Source: Paragonimus skrjabini miyazakii (lineage: Eukaryota; Platyhelminthes; Trematoda; Plagiorchiida; Troglotrematidae). From it: a stretch of 64,000 nucleotides of DNA. Below are positions 25,501 through 36,336 of the stretch, in pieces. The position numbers and the translations under genes were made by a program. The stretch covers positions 145,155-209,154 of the forward strand of contig JTDE01000208.1 in the NCBI GenBank assembly GCA_014338405.1, read 5' to 3'. The notes beneath the pieces were generated by a model that was given only the letters and a program-made list of their open reading frames with translations, did not search any database and was not told where the DNA came from. Position 1 is the first letter of the stretch. Every line of letters starts with the position of its first letter.

Positions 25501-27040
25501 GCACGGTAACTTTGGTTTAGGAAGCCCAACACGGGTGTTTCGGCAATCATCACAAATAAAAAAGGAATTATGTGCATAACGTTCCCGGCCCACATCTTAC
25601 ATCCTATCCACCGGCAAACTAGTAACTCGGTGATAGATGACAACAACTTGACAAGATGCCTACTACCAAAGAGACCCTGTTTAAATTATAACTTAGCTGT
25701 TTCACATCAGTTTAATTTCAGTTTTCATTAACGTTGTTAATATTCATGTACTGAGTGTGAACGCAGTTGAAAACTAATATTAACATTTGGATTCATCAAG
25801 CTGTCATCTTTCTTACTATCATTGACCTTTGGAACTATGTACAGGATTCTAGCCTACAAAATACAGTTTGAAATAAGGTAAAATTTAACAGTTTCAACCA
25901 ATGTGAAAATACGAACACAGGTTCCTTCGGTTCACACAACAAACAATGAAACCCCGAAATGATATGTTAAGGCTACACCTCTATTTCTCGGATAGTTTTT
26001 GTCTTTCAAGTCTAATATACTACGCAAGACTGACTTCCCTGTAGTAGATTCTTGCCTAGTTAATTAAATGTGCATCTACTGAGATTAACTACTGTACTGT
26101 TAAAACCATTGAATAGGCTGTTTGAAAATCAACGTGATCCTACTTTTTATACTGTTCTTTGCATTTCAAAGACTACGAGATTTAAAAACGATTACAATTT
26201 ACTATCGTTACTTCGTGTTCCCTGACAGAAACTGTTGACTGAAATCTCTCGCTTCAGTATTATGTTATCTACCGCCCCCTATCGAACCCATATAAATGTG
26301 TTGTATTTGGCCTGATGATGAAACACCGAAAACGAGCTTATTTGCTACGCGTTTCTTCTCATGACTAAACCGGGCATATTCACAGTATTGAAATAAACCA
26401 AGGACCCCACATTTTTGTATGTCTGAAGGTATGGTCATCCGTTTGCAAAAGGTGTGTGCTTACATAATATGTGTATTATTTTGTTTGATAGCAATAAACA
26501 CTCTGGTTGAATTATGCCCATGGAACGTGTACTTACTGGTCGATAAGCGATCACACTGAACAGCAGTTCTCTGGCCCGGGATATTTTTAGCCAGCTTGTT
26601 GGATCAGTTTAACGGTTTCATGCTACATCAATCACAATCCAGCCAAGCCAATGGAGATGAAAATGTCTGCCGCTAACCGAAATATAAATGATTAACTGTA
26701 AGTACTTGGCTATGGGGGTGAAGTGAGCTCAGTGTACGTTTGCTCTGGTCCTAGCCAAACAGTTATCTGGCCATACAAAATCAGGATTTCAAGGAAATGT
26801 GCGTTATGATTACCTTGTAACTTATCAGTAACACAACCGGAATTACGGACGGCATGTCTGGTCACTGATTCTATCTATCATGTGCATGAACTGATTGTCA
26901 GTCTATGCTCGTAGTCCGTCCCGCCAGGATCCGGTTGTCAAGTGTGCCCACTGCGTGCGTGTGTATTTGACACTGGTCAGTTATCCGTGCTTCATCTTGC
27001 GCAGATGATTGCCCAATCTACTACGTATGCGGGTAACAGC
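22539..27040. other. Non-coding stretch
   Basis: About 4.5 kb without a frame over 75 codons. No domain, tandem array or tRNA fold was recognised, and the base composition is ordinary. Confidence 0.5.
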
Positions 27041-27047
27041 CTGAAGT

Positions 27048-27066
27048 TGATGATGATGATGATGAT
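27048..27066 (+). repeat. (TGA)6 microsatellite
   Basis: About six TGA units in GTTGATGATGATGATGATGA. RTE-type LINEs often end in short TGA-like repeats, so this could mark the 3' end of a vanished plus-strand copy. No RTE coding remnant was seen upstream, so it is called only as a microsatellite. Confidence 0.85.
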
Positions 27067-27890
27067 TTAGCCCATATCGTACCCGAAAACCTTGGGCATG
27101 TACAGGTGGCCAGGTGTTTCATTTTCTAACAACTGTCGGGTGCGTGGTCACAAAATTCATTCCTTGTTGTCTCCCTATCTTTCTTCACAGATATGTGACC
27201 GATGCGTGATCTCAACAAACGTTTGTGTTCATTCCGGTGATTCTGGCAGAATGGATATTTGAACAAGGGACAAATGACCGCATATTACTTGTACACGTGT
27301 GCACAACTTACCGCAACGTGTGACACAACACTATTGAATACGGCTCATTGGCCAACAAGCCATCTGCCAAGTGGAGCTTTGACTCAACGTCAACAACAAT
27401 AACAGCAGCAGTGACAACAACGGCCAAAGAAAGAACAAAGCCCGTCCCTATAAGTTACCGACATATGGGAAAGCTTAGTAACAGGATCCACATGAGGAAG
27501 TAGCTTTCTAGAAGCAGTTTGTTATAACAGCTGAAATATTTCTTAATTATGAATTAGAAAACTACTGGTTGTCGTAATCTAACTCAGATGGATGCGTGGA
27601 CTGTATTCTATTTTTGGTACGGAATGGTTGATGAAGTGTGACGAGGAAGCAAGTGGAGTCAGTGGCAATATTTCACAACAGATTGATCACTCTAAATTGT
27701 GTAGACATTAATCTGGAAAAGTGATTAATGAACGTTTCTCCTACCATATTTTCTTTTACAATTTTATCCAACATAAAAGTCACCACCTCACCAGGTCATG
27801 AAATAGACAGTTTTGAGATAAATCATTCGACTTACGGGCTTGGTCGAAAAAAATCTACGTCAAGTTTTCGCATCATGTGTGATCCTTATT

Positions 27891-27932
<42 letters not shown>
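27891..27932 (+). repeat. (TCTA)10 tetranucleotide microsatellite
   Basis: Ten and a half perfect TCTA units (42 bp). The 88-codon plus frame running through it encodes a SIYLSIYL repeat and is an artefact of the microsatellite. Confidence 0.97.
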
Positions 27933-28446
27933 ACATAACCAAACACAGAATGAACCGTGTTAATCTGGAATGGCAGATAAGCGAAACGTTGTAAACGAAA
28001 ATTCTGGATTTTGTTTATTACAATTTGATTGCCATTTGTACGAGGATGCAGATTGTAATTTCTCAAATACGTTTCCGTCTGGTCCACAATGAAAGGAAGC
28101 ACGCTTCCTAGTTGGTTCCCTCTATTTTCTCATAAGACATCATCGACTAATCGCTGTGGTTAGCCTACAAATTAGTGCTAATCCACCAGGACGCTGGAGT
28201 AAAGTGAGGGGTTTTCTACCTGGTGGTTGCCTAGTTTAGTGAATATGCACCTTCGCTACCACTGTGACACTTACTGGTCTTGGGTTCGATTTCTTGGTGT
28301 GCATAGTGCTGTTAGGACCCAGTTGGGTCAAAACGGCTATCTATCGTTTTATTGGAGGTTAATGGAACCAAGTGGTTTTAAAAAATCTCCGTCAACTCTT
28401 TTTGGGTTCATTTGCAAGCTAACCACGATTGGCTGACCGGTTTTAC

Positions 28447-28472
28447 CTCGGTGAGAATAAGAAGTACACCGC
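28447..28472 (-). CDS. Candidate microexon (26 nt)
   Basis: On the minus strand a pyrimidine-rich acceptor (TTATTTCTTTTAG) is followed by 26 nt and a donor (CCGAG|GTAAAA). All three frames are open, which is uninformative at this length. Only the pairing of the splice signals supports it. Confidence 0.15.
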
Positions 28473-29390
28473 CTAAAAGAAATAACTTACACATTATCCT
28501 CCAACCAAAGTAACATGGACCCGCTGTTCAATGGATAGATATATGAAGTATCGTTCTGACAAATATTCACAAGTAGCGAGTTCACTTCCCTAACAAGGTC
28601 GAGAAAGTTATCCGTCACTTCGTTGGTAGTCACAAGGACAAAGGTAGTTTTGTACAGGAGTTTTGCTTTTGTTAGAGTACGTCAGTATTGCTTGCGTTGT
28701 CCACACAGAGAAGAACATTCTGGCTCATCCGTTTGTCAATGTGATGGCCTATGTGTACCCTGCCAATTTCACACGGGGAATGACCAAACCACCACATCCA
28801 AACACGTTAGTAAAACTGATCATATGTTGACTTCAATCTCCCTGTTGATCTCATGCATGTCTCAGGCTATAACTTCGTAACTCAATTACACAGTATAAGG
28901 TATGTACTGCATGCCATCTCTTGTTTATACTATTGTCACTGTTGCAATAGATTAAGCGGATATTTTGAAGTTGTGACTTAGTAAATGTAGACGTGTATAA
29001 TGCAAACAGCAGGAGATGGAGTGCATTTTTTAACCGCTGTTGACCATGCGTGAGTAAACCTATTTTAGTACACCTAAATAACCTGAGTTCGGGGTGATGG
29101 GTAAACTGCATCAAGATCAATTAGTTTAAAAAAATCTCTATCACATTCTTAAGATATAACAGAACTTTATTTTGTACTGCTAATTCCGGAAAGATCCGCA
29201 ATATATCATTCGGTGACGCGTATTCAGCATAATTCACTTCAAATTTGGATAAAATTGATATTGGAGTTTGAACTGTAAAAAAGAGAAATATCAATATTAA
29301 ATTGAGTAATGTGTAACATCAAGTCAATTCCACTCGATTGTCAATACAATCCGAAGACCGTCGATAGGACATACAAAAGACGATTGTAGA

Positions 29391-29432
29391 TTAGATTAGA
29401 TGCTCAAACATTCGGTACATGTCGAAGATGAT
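29391..29432 (-). CDS. Candidate 13-codon terminal exon
   Basis: A very strong minus-strand acceptor (TGCCTCTAATCCTTTGCTTTTCAG) is followed at 29432 by a frame coding IIFDMYRMFEHLI and a TAA at 29391-29393. An AATAAA signal lies about 220 nt downstream (29166-29171 as TTTATT on the plus strand). The acceptor is among the best in the window, but the coding part is too short to be diagnostic and no preceding exon with a matching donor was found. Confidence 0.22.
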   Translation of the reverse strand: MIFDMYRMFEHLI

Positions 29433-29873
29433 CTGAAAAGCAAAGGATTAGAGGCAGTGTGAATACCGAGAAATTGATGTAAATCGTGTTAAGCGTTTCC
29501 AGTTTGTCTTTGCGCAAAGCATCTTGGAGTTTCATTCAGCTTAGACGACACAAAAGACTGCCCATTTGGACTGCACTGACCGCTTTGAACACCTCATCAT
29601 CAACATCATAAACAGCAATATATCGGTGGTTCATACTGGTGCTCAACTGCCACACAACCAGGGATAAAAAAGGAAATGCTGTATAAGAGGAGAGAAGACA
29701 AAAGGGACGGGGGAAGGGACCCAACTACTAAAAATAGCTACGTCTATATTCAAACATACAACATCAAGGCGCCTACATCTTGCAAACAAACAACCGAGCT
29801 GTAAGTGAAAGTAAGGCGTCATCAGTAAGACAGCTTCCTCACGGTTTTCACTGCCCCGCGTCATTAAGTGCAC

Positions 29874-30359
29874 TCACTTCACAGACAACTCGGACAAACA
29901 ACGACAGTATTCACGCCACTGGGTTCGATCAGCCGCCATATCACCTAACTTCTCAAGTCACCAGCCCTTGCAGTCACGAGGGCTCCAGCCCGGAAGACGA
30001 ACCCGATCTACAGTAGCCAACCCCTTCGTGAGCGATTTCATTTCATCGTCTGTCCACCTCGCACCTTACGCCAATTGGCCGTAGCGTCGACAAACAGTGA
30101 TCGGTGTGGCAAACGACTAGCTGACATCTTTAGTACATGATCTAACCATCTAAGTCTGTGCAAATGTAGTGACTGAATAAAAGAACTCGTTTGACAATCA
30201 GTGCCAAACACCAGCTTCCTAACCTACTCGTTGTCCACTCGTTGCTGCCACCTGATATGAGCGACTGAACGCAGACGGTTCACGTCTTCTACCATAAGGG
30301 GCCGTGCTTCGCTGCCATAAGATAATACAGCCCTCACTGTTGTTTGATATACGCGACCC
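29874..30359 (-). pseudogene. RTE C-terminal region, with stops
   Basis: Post-RT portion of the element. After a frameshift near 30365 the frame carries GRVYQTTVRAVLSYGSEARP, a TAG at 30224-30226, then RKLVFGTDCQ and LHRLRWLDHVLKM, and a stop near 30040. After another shift it reads RLPGWSPRDCKGW, a TGA, and DMAADRTQWREYCRCLSEL, ending at 29874-29876. These motifs are the usual RTE tail and help to place the element in that clade. Confidence 0.85.
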
Positions 30360-31157
30360 TTAAATTTCAGAGAGATACCTCAGATTAGTAAACACCGCCT
30401 TAGCCTTGGAAATACGCGCCTCTATTTCATTCCCTGCACCTTTGCCGTCGATACAGCTTCCCAGATATACAAACCGGTCAACAACCTCCAGGACTTCATT
30501 ATTTAACATTAAACCTACATAATCCCAGCAATCTTGCAGAAGCACTTTGCATTCGGAGGCTGTAAAATGCATTCCGAAGTACTTAGCAGAACGTGAAATT
30601 GCATTTAGCGTTGCTTGTGCCGCCTGAAAGTTGTCAAACAGCAACACCTTGTCGTCAGCATAATCAAGATCAGTCAGCCTTCCACCAGGTAGGAGGTCCA
30701 CACCGACATCATTCGAGTGCCGCAGACAATCCTCCATTATTTCGTCCATGACGAAATTGAACAAAAATGGTGAAAGGGGACAGCCTTGACGAACGCCGCT
30801 ACTGGTGCTGAAACTGTCAGACAGTTCGCCGTAAACCCTCATCTGAGCTAAAGTATGAGAATAAAGCGCCGACAGTATGTTCATATACTTGATTCGAACA
30901 CCGCTGCGTTTAAGTGACTCTAAAAGTGTAGGTCGATCCACTGAATCGAATGCACCTTTATAGTCGAGAAATATGGAAATTGTTGGCCGGCGGTACCTAA
31001 GACGCTGCTCCAAAATTTGACGGACGGTAAAAATATGATAAATACTTCCCCGGCCAGGACGAAAACCTGCCTGTTTTTCTCTCATGTTTAACTCCCGAAC
31101 TGCAGTGAGCCGACGGAGTATAATGGATACCAGAGCCGTAGAAAAGACTGGGGTCAA
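30360..31157 (-). pseudogene. RTE reverse transcriptase core
   Basis: A 265-codon open frame encoding the RT that performs target-primed reverse transcription. Residues of the segment: FRPGRGS at 32-38; motif A FLDYKGAFD at 63-71; motif B GVRQGCPLSP at 121-130; catalytic LDYADD at 164-169; the FVYLGS motif at 229-234. All catalytic Asp residues are present. The same frame continues upstream through a single TGA at 31230-31232, in the place where related elements have Trp (consistent with TGG to TGA), into the 31233-31421 segment. It is lost downstream at a frameshift near 30365. The core is the best preserved coding stretch in the window, which suggests a fairly recent insertion. Confidence 0.9.
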
Positions 31158-31232
31158 ACGAATTCTTCTATGGTTTTCGCAAGAGCTCCTGATACCTTTC
31201 TTGAATATAGGAACTATTATCGCGTGACTTCA

Positions 31233-31740
31233 GCACGGAGGGATGGTCTCCATCATCCAAACATGTTGATGCAGCTTTGTCAAGGCCTCAAATAACACCT
31301 CTCCACCTTCATTAAAAAGTGCCGGTACGAGATCATCTGGACCGGCAGCCTTATTACGATTGAGAGTCGAGATGTAATCGCGAATCTCTGTCTCAGTGGA
31401 TGGTTCTAAATCTACGACCATGGCGTTGCATCAGAAGTTTGTGGTGGCAACACGGTAGAAGCAGGAGGCCAGCTAAATTGACCCTCAAAGTGTTCCGCCC
31501 GGCGTTCTAACCTTCTGGACTTGTTATAGATTAGTGTACCATCTGCCTCACTGATAGCTTCACTGACAGACGGTCGCTTAAAACCAGCAGCACGCGTCAG
31601 CTTAAAGAGTTTGCTGGTGTTCCCTGAAGCAAAGGCGGTTTCCATTTCTTTAACTTTTCCACTAACCAAGCCTCACGATCAGCCTTTAGATTACGTTTCA
31701 GCTTCCTACGGATATCTCTTCTAGACTAATCATGTGAACA
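31233..31740 (-). pseudogene. RTE pre-RT region, split by frameshifts
   Basis: The segment N-terminal to the RT in the same element. The 31421-31233 part reads TETEIRDYISTLNRNKAAGPDD, the conserved N-K-A-A/S-G-x-D-x-P/V motif that opens the RT domain. It is joined by a frameshift near 31420 to a part (31669-31415) with KEMETAFASGNTSKLFKL, SVSEAISEADG and HFEGQFSWPP, typical of RTE ORF2. A second frameshift near 31665 leads to RKLKRNLKADREAW. No homology was followed beyond about 31740. Confidence 0.85.
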
Positions 31741-32321
31741 CTTCTCACTTTACTTAAGTTAGGTCAAGGCAAGTACGTGCTTCATGTCCCTCGGTTGGTG
31801 AACGTTTATTACCTGTCTAATCACAAATTCAGCACAGGGAAATAACGATTGTCAGTATATTTTTTAAAGTAAACTTCTGTACAGAGGTTTCGGGATTAAT
31901 AAGAAATTATGGCAAACTAGGAATGCCAGAAGAACCGTGACGAAAGCACGGGCATACGATTCGAAAAGTGACCTAGTTACACACATATATATGTAGATGA
32001 GTAGTAGGAGATTTTGATTTTCATATAGATTGAACATTGTAGCATGCAAGCCGGCTGTTTCTACTCGGGTTGTCCGTTACACTTTCGGACCAACTGTGAG
32101 ACAATGTGGAGACACCAGGGGACAGCGTTCTTCCGAAGTAGGGGTTCCAACAAGTCCTGCAAAAGGAAACAACAAGAAACAAACATGAGCCAAAGGCCCA
32201 GTAAGCCATGCACACAACTTACACAAACAATAACTAAAACGGCGCCGACAACACAGCAGCACGCTCCGTCACCAATTCAAATTCAACTAGTGCGCGCTTG
32301 CTGGTTTCGGTCGCACATTAC
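31741..32321. other. Non-coding stretch
   Basis: No recognised repeat. The 132-codon plus frame at 32044-32442 extends into the hairpin at 32322 and so is not treated as a gene. Confidence 0.4.
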
Positions 32322-32430
32322 AACATCACCCATAATTGATCGAAGCTGTCGCATTCCCATAGACTTTCTAAAGGGGCCGACTGGAAAGTCTACGGGAATG
32401 CGACAGCTCCGATCAATTATGGGTGATGTT
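32322..32430. repeat. Inverted SINE tails forming a 47-bp-arm hairpin
   Basis: The left arm (32322-32368) and right arm (32384-32430) are reverse complements over 47 bp with two differences; the loop is 15 nt. The arm sequence (ACATCACCCATAATTGATCG) matches the 3' body of the SINE at 54241-54290. The structure is therefore two SINE tails head to head, or one tail duplicated in inverted orientation. A (TA)n run follows at 32442-32457. Confidence 0.92.
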
Positions 32431-32441
32431 CAATCTATATG

Positions 32442-32457
32442 ATATATATATATATAT
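32442..32457. repeat. (AT)8 run
   Basis: A 16-bp uninterrupted AT alternation directly after the inverted SINE hairpin. Confidence 0.85.
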
Positions 32458-33484
32458 GTATTTAGAAAGAGAACCCCAAACAGGATGTTTGGCACACAAA
32501 ATGTTAGAATTAAGCAAACCGCAAACCTCAAGCTGTTAAACGCGTATGAGTAAACATGAATGATAACTACCTCTACCATCGAACAGTTGATTCATGGATA
32601 TGAAGGCTTTTAAAAACATATGGCTAAAAAATCTACAGCAATTATCGGGAAGTAGTACAACCAACAAGAAAGTAGACATGAATTAACAAAATCGACGGTT
32701 CCATTGTGTGTGATTGGAAATGATGTAGATAGATTTTACATAATGGGAACTAAAAGGTGGTTTTGTTTCCAATATTTAGTTTGCGATATTCCCGGGGAAA
32801 ATTGTTGATAATTCTGTGGTTCCTAAAAGTCTGCTGTAAATAACAGCTCATATGAAATTAACTAAAATACGTTTGTGATACACTATAGATAAACCAGACA
32901 AATAAGTGAATCGAAGAGATGATATTTTGTTGGGCAGAAATAAAATTAAATGTCCAATTTCAGGTTACCGGAAGAGTTTTCCTAGGTCTATGAAAATTTA
33001 TTACCCTACCATCCACCTATCTTAGTTTCGGACTGGTCCTTAACTGATCAGCAATACAAAGCTATCAAAGTCAACATGAACAACAGAAAGTCAGTGTGTT
33101 CCATACAGCCAGTTCATTTAAAAAGTTATTGAAACCAATTTTCTTGAGAAATGAACATATTTATCATGTTTTTTACTCTCATAAGATATGTACTGTAAGC
33201 ACACCAAAATTCACACCACCATGCAAATTGTAAGATAAACTTGGAATGGTTTACAAACCAACTGAGTAAAAATGAGATTTGATGAAAATTACATTCCATA
33301 TAACAAAAGACATCCGCACCTTGAATTTAGCCGACTGGAAACCGGAGATTTTTCTCATTGCTTCGTCACAAATATATTTTCTTTTTCTTCCAATAGGTGG
33401 CAAACGAAAGAGGCACATAAAAGTCGACCGCCGGCAGTAGTTACCAAGAAAACCTGTTTAGAACAATCAGGTTAAGTTACTTAC
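32458..33484. other. Non-coding stretch
   Basis: AT-rich, with no frame over 70 codons and no recognisable repeat. Confidence 0.45.
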
Positions 33485-33565
33485 GATAAACTCTGCCGAG
33501 GCGCTTCGACCGACCTCATCGGTCACTATACAGGAGCTGTGGGTGATGGACATATGCGAATTTAG
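33485..33565 (-). CDS. Candidate exon with Ig-like strand motif
   Basis: An 81-nt minus-strand segment between an acceptor (GTACATGCAG) and a consensus donor (ATC|GTAAGT), open in phase 0 at both ends. It codes a stretch with CIVTDEVGRSASAEFI. This resembles the F-G strands of an I-set immunoglobulin domain (a Cys followed by a D/N-x-x-G turn and an alternating hydrophobic strand). The Tyr two residues before the Cys is absent, so the match is incomplete. The donor upstream at 33828 also ends in phase 0. If real, the pair would belong to a minus-strand cell-surface or muscle-type gene; this is inference. Confidence 0.28.
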
Positions 33566-33827
33566 CTGCATGTACCATTGGAACGAGTCATTCATTGTGA
33601 TGAGGATAGCAAATAAGGTCATGTCTGAGTCGACAAATATTCGAATATGTCGTCTTTTGTGACTCATTATATAATGCTGGTCAACACCGTGTACACACCA
33701 TTGGTCTTCAGTCTAATATCACATTTACCACGGAAGTCTAAGCGTATAGTACACTTCCCTTTTTAAAGGTAGAACTGTTTGCCAGTAACGATGGATGTAC
33801 TACGACAGGAGTGTGCGGGATGCTTAC

Positions 33828-33873
33828 CTGGACTCGACAACACAATCGGTTTAGCGGACTCCCGTCATTTACG
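33828..33873 (-). CDS. Candidate exon end with Ig-like B strand
   Basis: A strong minus-strand donor (GTCCAG|GTAAGC) ends a frame coding AFVNDGSPLNRLCCRVQ, which resembles an Ig B-strand (DG-x-x-x-x-L-x-C-x-V). The frame ends in phase 0 and so can join the segment at 33485-33565. The acceptor is unclear: the nearest AG (ATCACGGCAG) lacks a pyrimidine tract, so the upstream boundary is a guess. Confidence 0.22.
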
Positions 33874-35991
33874 AAGGCTGCCGTGATATACCTCCGTAGT
33901 CCTAGTATTTGCCTACACAATCTCATTGTCACTGACCTAGTACTATCACGGTGGTTTAGGGATTAACCATCAAAAGTTTATGTTATTCTTTCAAACTTTT
34001 TATTGTAATTCCAGTTATTGTTTGTGTGTAGGTTTACTGTGATCCTCTTTTCACAAATGAGTTTGCGCAACTTGTCTAAAACCTTGCCCTAGCTATTAGC
34101 ATTTACGACTCCTGCTTGTGTTAACGTATGGCCGATATTGCTTGCATTTCCAGTCGCTTACCTAGTTCTTGAGCACTTGAATTGTTAACTCATACTGACC
34201 TATTTGACTGTTAACCGGTTTAATCATGGCCTTGTCCGCTAACCCTAATGTAGTTGATCGCGCATCTCTAATTTTCAGCTCTTTTTATCCATTCGTCCTA
34301 GTTCGTATACTGTGACCGATATGATTAGTAAAAATATTTCCCAAAGCACGTCTTACGTAAATCTACGTGTTCCAAGGTCATCCAGTGACAACTATTCTAA
34401 TCGCAAACTACATGACGTGCCTTTCAAAATGGTGGCTCGACTGCGATTAACATCCAACCAATCCAAGTAATTATCGGGAAGATTTAGCATGCGACATATC
34501 CGACTACACCAACTAAAACCGACAAATTACCTCCACTGTCATCGTAGGAATGCAGTCCTATTCTGTACATCCTTTAAATCTCAGAGAACTGTAACTCACT
34601 GAACGTTCTCTTAATACTTCCTTATCACTTACTTAATAGATGTGAGATAACGGTCGTCGCATGGTTTCGAAAGCATTTGTAACTATGATCAGGTGAAAAT
34701 ATTGTTCCGTTTTAACCTCATTCCGACTAGTTCAAGTTCATTTCGGAAATGTGATGTGGTCTCACCGGCAGTCGATATAATCAACTGTCATAGGGATAAG
34801 AACTCTAGTTAGGTTCACTGTGGTCGTAGCTTTGAATGTCTGGCTTGCTATTTCTGTTTGTTATAATAAATAATCGAGCCGAAGACTGTGCCATAGTTAG
34901 TGAAAGTTATGAAACAATACGCTAAATCGTAATTTCTTGGGCAAGGTCTACCTATAAAGCTGTAAGTTATGTTATCCAGGTGATTGTCCTAACTCTTATT
35001 CTAGAATCGTCCACTGGATAATCTACCAAAATAGCTGATGTTCTGTTGGCCAAGATGTGAATTTCACTGTGTCCGACAAATGAATAACCACATTGCTTTC
35101 ACTTACTGAGAAAATGCTAGATTCATTTCTGGCTTGTTATTCTAATAAACGTTGTAAGTAATACAATTCTTCTGATACTCCTACTTTTAAAATCAACATC
35201 ATAGGGAGCCTTTTGTTACTAAAATTAAAAAGGAACCAACTGTTTATCTGCGCTTACTCCCATTTTATCACTCATCTGTATATTTAACGAATAGGAAAAA
35301 CTTTACAATTATCCACAGTTAATTATTTTCTTCCCTGTTATCTGCTAACAACATCTGTTGGGTGGTACGGGTGAACATATAATGAACGATTGTTTGCACT
35401 ACCCACGCACTAACATAGCCCGACTGGGTAATTTGTGGTTGACATGGTCTACGCAACCAGGCAACCAACCAGGTTATTGAGTACTGCTCTCTTGCCATCC
35501 ATCTCGCTCCTCATCTGTCCAACTAAAATCTGAGATGCATCAGCTATTTTTTTCTCCGTCGATCGTAAAGCTATCGTACACATATATGCAGCTTCTCTAG
35601 TCTACGGTGTAGTCTAAAATCTGCCCCCTTCTGATAAATGATACCCGCATACTTTTGTTTCGCGTTCAACACCCTCCCACTCCTGAACATTCCTCCACCG
35701 TGCTTAATGCACACGTGGCTTGATATACTATTTTGTGGTAGCAGCGCTCACGCTGAGTACAACTGGGTTGGGAATTTAAATGGCCTATGGACAGGAAAGC
35801 GTACAGGCTTGTGTATAAACTCGTCTGCCTCACCCGCTACTCAACCAACACGGCTATCTGATTTTGTCTGAATACATGAGCACTTGGTCATAACAACTTC
35901 GTCGAACAAGCAGTGCTAATTGCCACCACTCCTTCAGTTCTCAAAAATAACCAATCAGTTTTCTTTTTTTGTGCATCCACTGTTGGTTTTA
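33874..35991. other. Non-coding stretch
   Basis: Short frames only, with no repeat or RNA gene recognised. Confidence 0.45.
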
Positions 35992-36336
35992 GAGTTTGTG
36001 GAACTCGTTGAACTTTGTAGAACAGAAATGGCGATGAAGGGAATGATACGGGCAGCACAACTTTCCGACCACACCCTGAATATACAATGTCCACCACTAC
36101 CGTTAATGCAAAAGAAGAATTCGCTTGACTTATCTGCTAATGGGTATCGGCGAGTAGCTAATGACCGTGCAGTTCTGTCGAGCTACCGCTATAATCGACA
36201 GGTCAATATAACCAACAAAGCCACACCCATATATCATTTTCAGGAAGGGGATAGTGGCGTTATCCCAGACATTAATGTTTGCTCCAATCCAATCAGTCCA
36301 TATTCGAAAAAAGTTTGTCGAGTTAGGGTCGTATGA
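35992..36336 (+). CDS. Candidate exon (ORF after strong acceptor)
   Basis: A pyrimidine-rich acceptor (GTGCATCCACTGTTGGTTTTAG) precedes base 35990. A frame is then open for about 114 codons to a stop at 36334-36336. It contains MAMKGMIRAAQLSDHTLNIQ, SLDLSANGYRRVANDRAV and YRYNRQ, the last followed by a weak donor (CAG|GTCAAT, exon end at 36201). Composition is protein-like, with no recognised domain and no membrane segment. Frames of this length are expected about once or twice by chance in a window this size, so support is modest. Confidence 0.28.
   Translation, partial: EFVELVELCRTEMAMKGMIRAAQLSDHTLNIQCPPLPLMQKKNSLDLSANGYRRVANDRAVLSSYRYNRQVNITNKATPIYHFQEGDSGVIPDINVCSNPISPYSKKVCRVRVV

Larger units (their letters stand above)
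29592..31740 (-). mobile_element. RTE-clade non-LTR retrotransposon, 5'-truncated
   Basis: Minus-strand LINE covering the linker, the RT and the C-terminal region of ORF2. The 5' end falls near 31740 inside the pre-RT region (RRDIRRKLKRNL, ADREAW), so the AP endonuclease is missing, as expected for 5' truncation. The RT core is open from 31157 to 30360. Downstream motifs (KGRVYQTTVRAVLSYGSE, LRWLDHVLKM and DMAADRTQWREYCRCLS) are typical of the RTE family C-terminus. ORF2 ends at a TGA at 29874-29876. A TATGATGTTGATGATGA string near 29600 may be the degenerate repeat tail. At least six stops or frameshifts make it inactive. Confidence 0.88.

Noticed and set aside
27191..27262. Excellent plus-strand acceptor (CTCCCTATCTTTCTTCACAG) followed by a 23-codon open frame
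   Set aside because: No donor or poly(A) signal follows and the frame is short; the acceptor alone is not enough to call an exon.
27728..27994. 88-codon ORF with SIYLSIYL repeats
   Set aside because: It is a translation of the (TCTA)n microsatellite.
29536..29724. ORF with NHRYIAVYDVDDEVFKAV that looks like an exon after a long pyrimidine tract
   Set aside because: It lies in the RTE 3' non-coding region, and the DVDDEV part is a translation of the degenerate TGA-type tail.
32044..32442. 132-codon plus-strand ORF
   Set aside because: Its last third is the inverted SINE hairpin and the rest is low-information; there is no domain or splice support.
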